Part shown: in pieces, positions 61,998-64,000 of the stretch | Position numbering within the stretch: position 1 is the stretch's first letter | How the letters are laid out: every line of letters starts with the position of its first letter | From: Acanthornis magna | Lineage: Eukaryota; Chordata; Aves; Passeriformes; Acanthizidae | Assembly (NCBI GenBank): GCA_036785705.1 | Contig: JAWUZG010000052.1 | Span: 372,001-436,000, forward strand | Length of the DNA: 64,000 nt | Direction: 5' to 3' | The notes under the pieces: generated by a model | Told to the model about the DNA's origin: nothing | What the model saw: only the letters and a program-made list of their open reading frames with translations | Database searches by the model: none | Program-made: the position numbers and the translations under genes

Positions 61998-64000
61998 GTG
62001 AGTACTGATAAGTAGCTGTGAGCCATTTTCTGTGTGTATCTCACTGTACAGTCATATTGCCATTTCCTGGCTAGATGAAACTTGTATATAATGAGTTAAT
62101 CTGCCTTAAGTATCATTGTACCTGATTCCCGCTCTCAACAAGGCAGTAATGTGGGTCTTGTTTCAATAGGTATTTTCCACTGATTATATACAGATGTATA
62201 TACTTGCATCTAAAATAAGAGCTATAATCAATTGCTTGTGTTGGTAGAGGACACTTTATCTTTTGGAAAATCATGTTACCTTTTTACCCAAGATGTTATT
62301 TTAAAATTCCTACAGCTTTGGCATAATAGCAAGCAGAATAAACTAGAGTTATTGCTATTTATTGTAACTTTTCTCATCTTTATGTTTCTATTTATCTAGA
62401 TGTACCTGTACCATTCATACTGAAATCAGTATCTTCTGAGTCGCAGAGTTGAGTGATCGTCTCTCTTATTTTCGAGTAGACAGCATTCTATAACAAGTGA
62501 CAGGACATAGGGATTGTCCTGGTATTTCCTGTTTTCTAAAGGGACACAGGAAGTCTTGTCCTGTCATCCTGTTTTAGGTCTGCAAAGGTTAAGGAAATGC
62601 ATCTTTGAATTAAAGTCAGAGTGAAGTGGGATTCTGTTCAAAATTAAGAAACCTACATTTGAAAGTCTGTGCAGGAAGTCTGCGTTCCCACCACACGCAG
62701 TGGAAATACAGTTAAGTCAGTGGATTGGAGAGAGGCAGTTGGCTGGGCTGATTCATTCTCCAGACTCCATTAGCAACCGTTGCTCAAAAAAGATTTCTTT
62801 GTCTAAACAGAGATGTTTAGTGTTATTTTAGACCCTGTGACTGTTCTGTCAGGCCTCCAGCTTCTGTCCCACAGAGGTGCAAGTTTCTTAGACTCCTGTC
62901 ACATCTGCCAGTCTTGGGATAGGAGTATTGGAGGTGACAGAACACCCCAGTGGCATTAGGCAACTATGCTGTGGCAGCTGAATTGAGTCCTGAATTTCTG
63001 CTAGTCGCAGTGGGACCTGCATATTGCCAATTGTTTGATGTTTGCCTCCCTAATGGTCTAGTTTGTGTCTCTGACATGTGGTGGAGACTGTCAGCTTCCA
63101 CAGAGCATACCGTTGTCACCATGTAAGAATATTTATTGCTTTTCTAAGCATGAAAAATGGGGTTTTGTCTATGTGTGTGTGTAGAGGCTTTATTTTAATC
63201 CAAGTCACTTTGGTGCTACTTGCCCTATAGTTCTGGTGTTGCATCAGAACTAAGGGATCTGTGAACTGTGCTAAGTAACGTGGGGGCAGAAGCAGATGAG
63301 AGGGAAGCAGGAAAGTCTTGCATCATCTTGTCAGCTGATGTAAAAGGCTTCGTGTGAGGCAGAGAAAGTACATTTATTTTGGCAGCCAAGTGAAATCCAC
63401 AAGTGGCCCATAATTATTCCAATTGCTAGCTCACTGATCACCATGGAGGAAACCAGAAAATAAACTTTTCATGTTCACTTTATCTCTTGTTATGATTAAG
63501 AATCATCACTGATAGCTATTCAAAGAGGTTTTTTTACATTTGTTTTGCGGTCTTAATACTGTAAATGGTCAATTCAGTTTGCTTAATTAAGAAAAATGTG
63601 AAAGCTTCTGCTCTTGAGAGCAGTTGTTTAGAATACTTCTGAAACAATCATCCCTGTTTCTCTAATTTTATGGATATCTGCTTGATTGTGCATTCCTCAA
63701 GAATCCAAAATGCTTATTTTACCAGTGAAATCAGTTCACTCAGTTCCCTTCTTTCCGTGGTTCTTCATTGTCCAGACATGCCTCTGACAGTACTTCTAGA
63801 AGCATTAATTCCTTTGGATACAGAAGTCATTGTCTTCTGCATGCAAATTCTAGCTAAGATCTTTTGAGAAGCTCTTTGTTGCTACTGTTATGTCCCTGAG
63901 ATGCTGCCAGCATATGAACTTAAGAGCGTAATCACCTGTCCAAATTTGAAAACTTTTCCTGTATTGTATTTCTTGTTCTTCCCCCGCCTTTTTCTTTTAT
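61998..64000 (+). other. Start of ACER3 intron 3 (continues beyond window)
   Basis: The sequence after the GTGAGT donor is AT-rich and non-coding. I could not find exon 4, which should begin with the codon after Gln89, so the intron most likely runs past 64000. Confidence 0.75.

Overview
The window looks like vertebrate nuclear DNA from a bird, most likely a passerine. The main evidence is about fifteen CR1 LINE fragments, several ending in the avian ATTCTATG-type 3' tail. A truncated tRNA-Ile-derived SINE with a CR1-like tail and a young class III (ERVL-like) endogenous retrovirus fit this. There is no bacterial-style gene organisation, operon, CRISPR array or phage.

Only one host gene can be supported: the 5' part of ACER3 (alkaline ceramidase 3) on the + strand. 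Coding exon 1 is at 31189-31291 inside a CpG-island promoter, exon 2 at 54768-54878 and exon 3 at 61945-61997. The three exons join in frame (phases 1, 1, 0) to give residues 1-89 of a protein that is about 267 residues in mammals. The remaining exons lie beyond the window.

Layout. 1-520 is an unbroken polypurine tract made of four successive short tandem arrays. 521-30900 is intergenic DNA with no gene I can recognise; it carries fourteen CR1 fragments in both orientations and several microsatellites. 30950-31450 is the CpG island and exon 1. 31292-54767 is ACER3 intron 1 (23.5 kb). It carries, antisense to the gene, a 3.9 kb provirus (47821-51738) with two 995-bp LTRs that read as identical. 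The provirus also has a tRNA-Lys1,2-type primer-binding site, a 5-bp target duplication and a single 584-codon open frame covering the end of reverse transcriptase, RNase H and a complete integrase; gag, protease, most of reverse transcriptase and env are absent. 54879-61944 is intron 2, which holds the SINE remnant. 61998-64000 is the start of intron 3.

The most noteworthy object is the provirus: a recent, internally deleted element whose integrase and RNase H keep all catalytic residues, sitting in the first intron of a lipid-metabolism gene. I found no convincing evidence of a wholly new biological system. All calls come from reading the sequence; no database search was possible.
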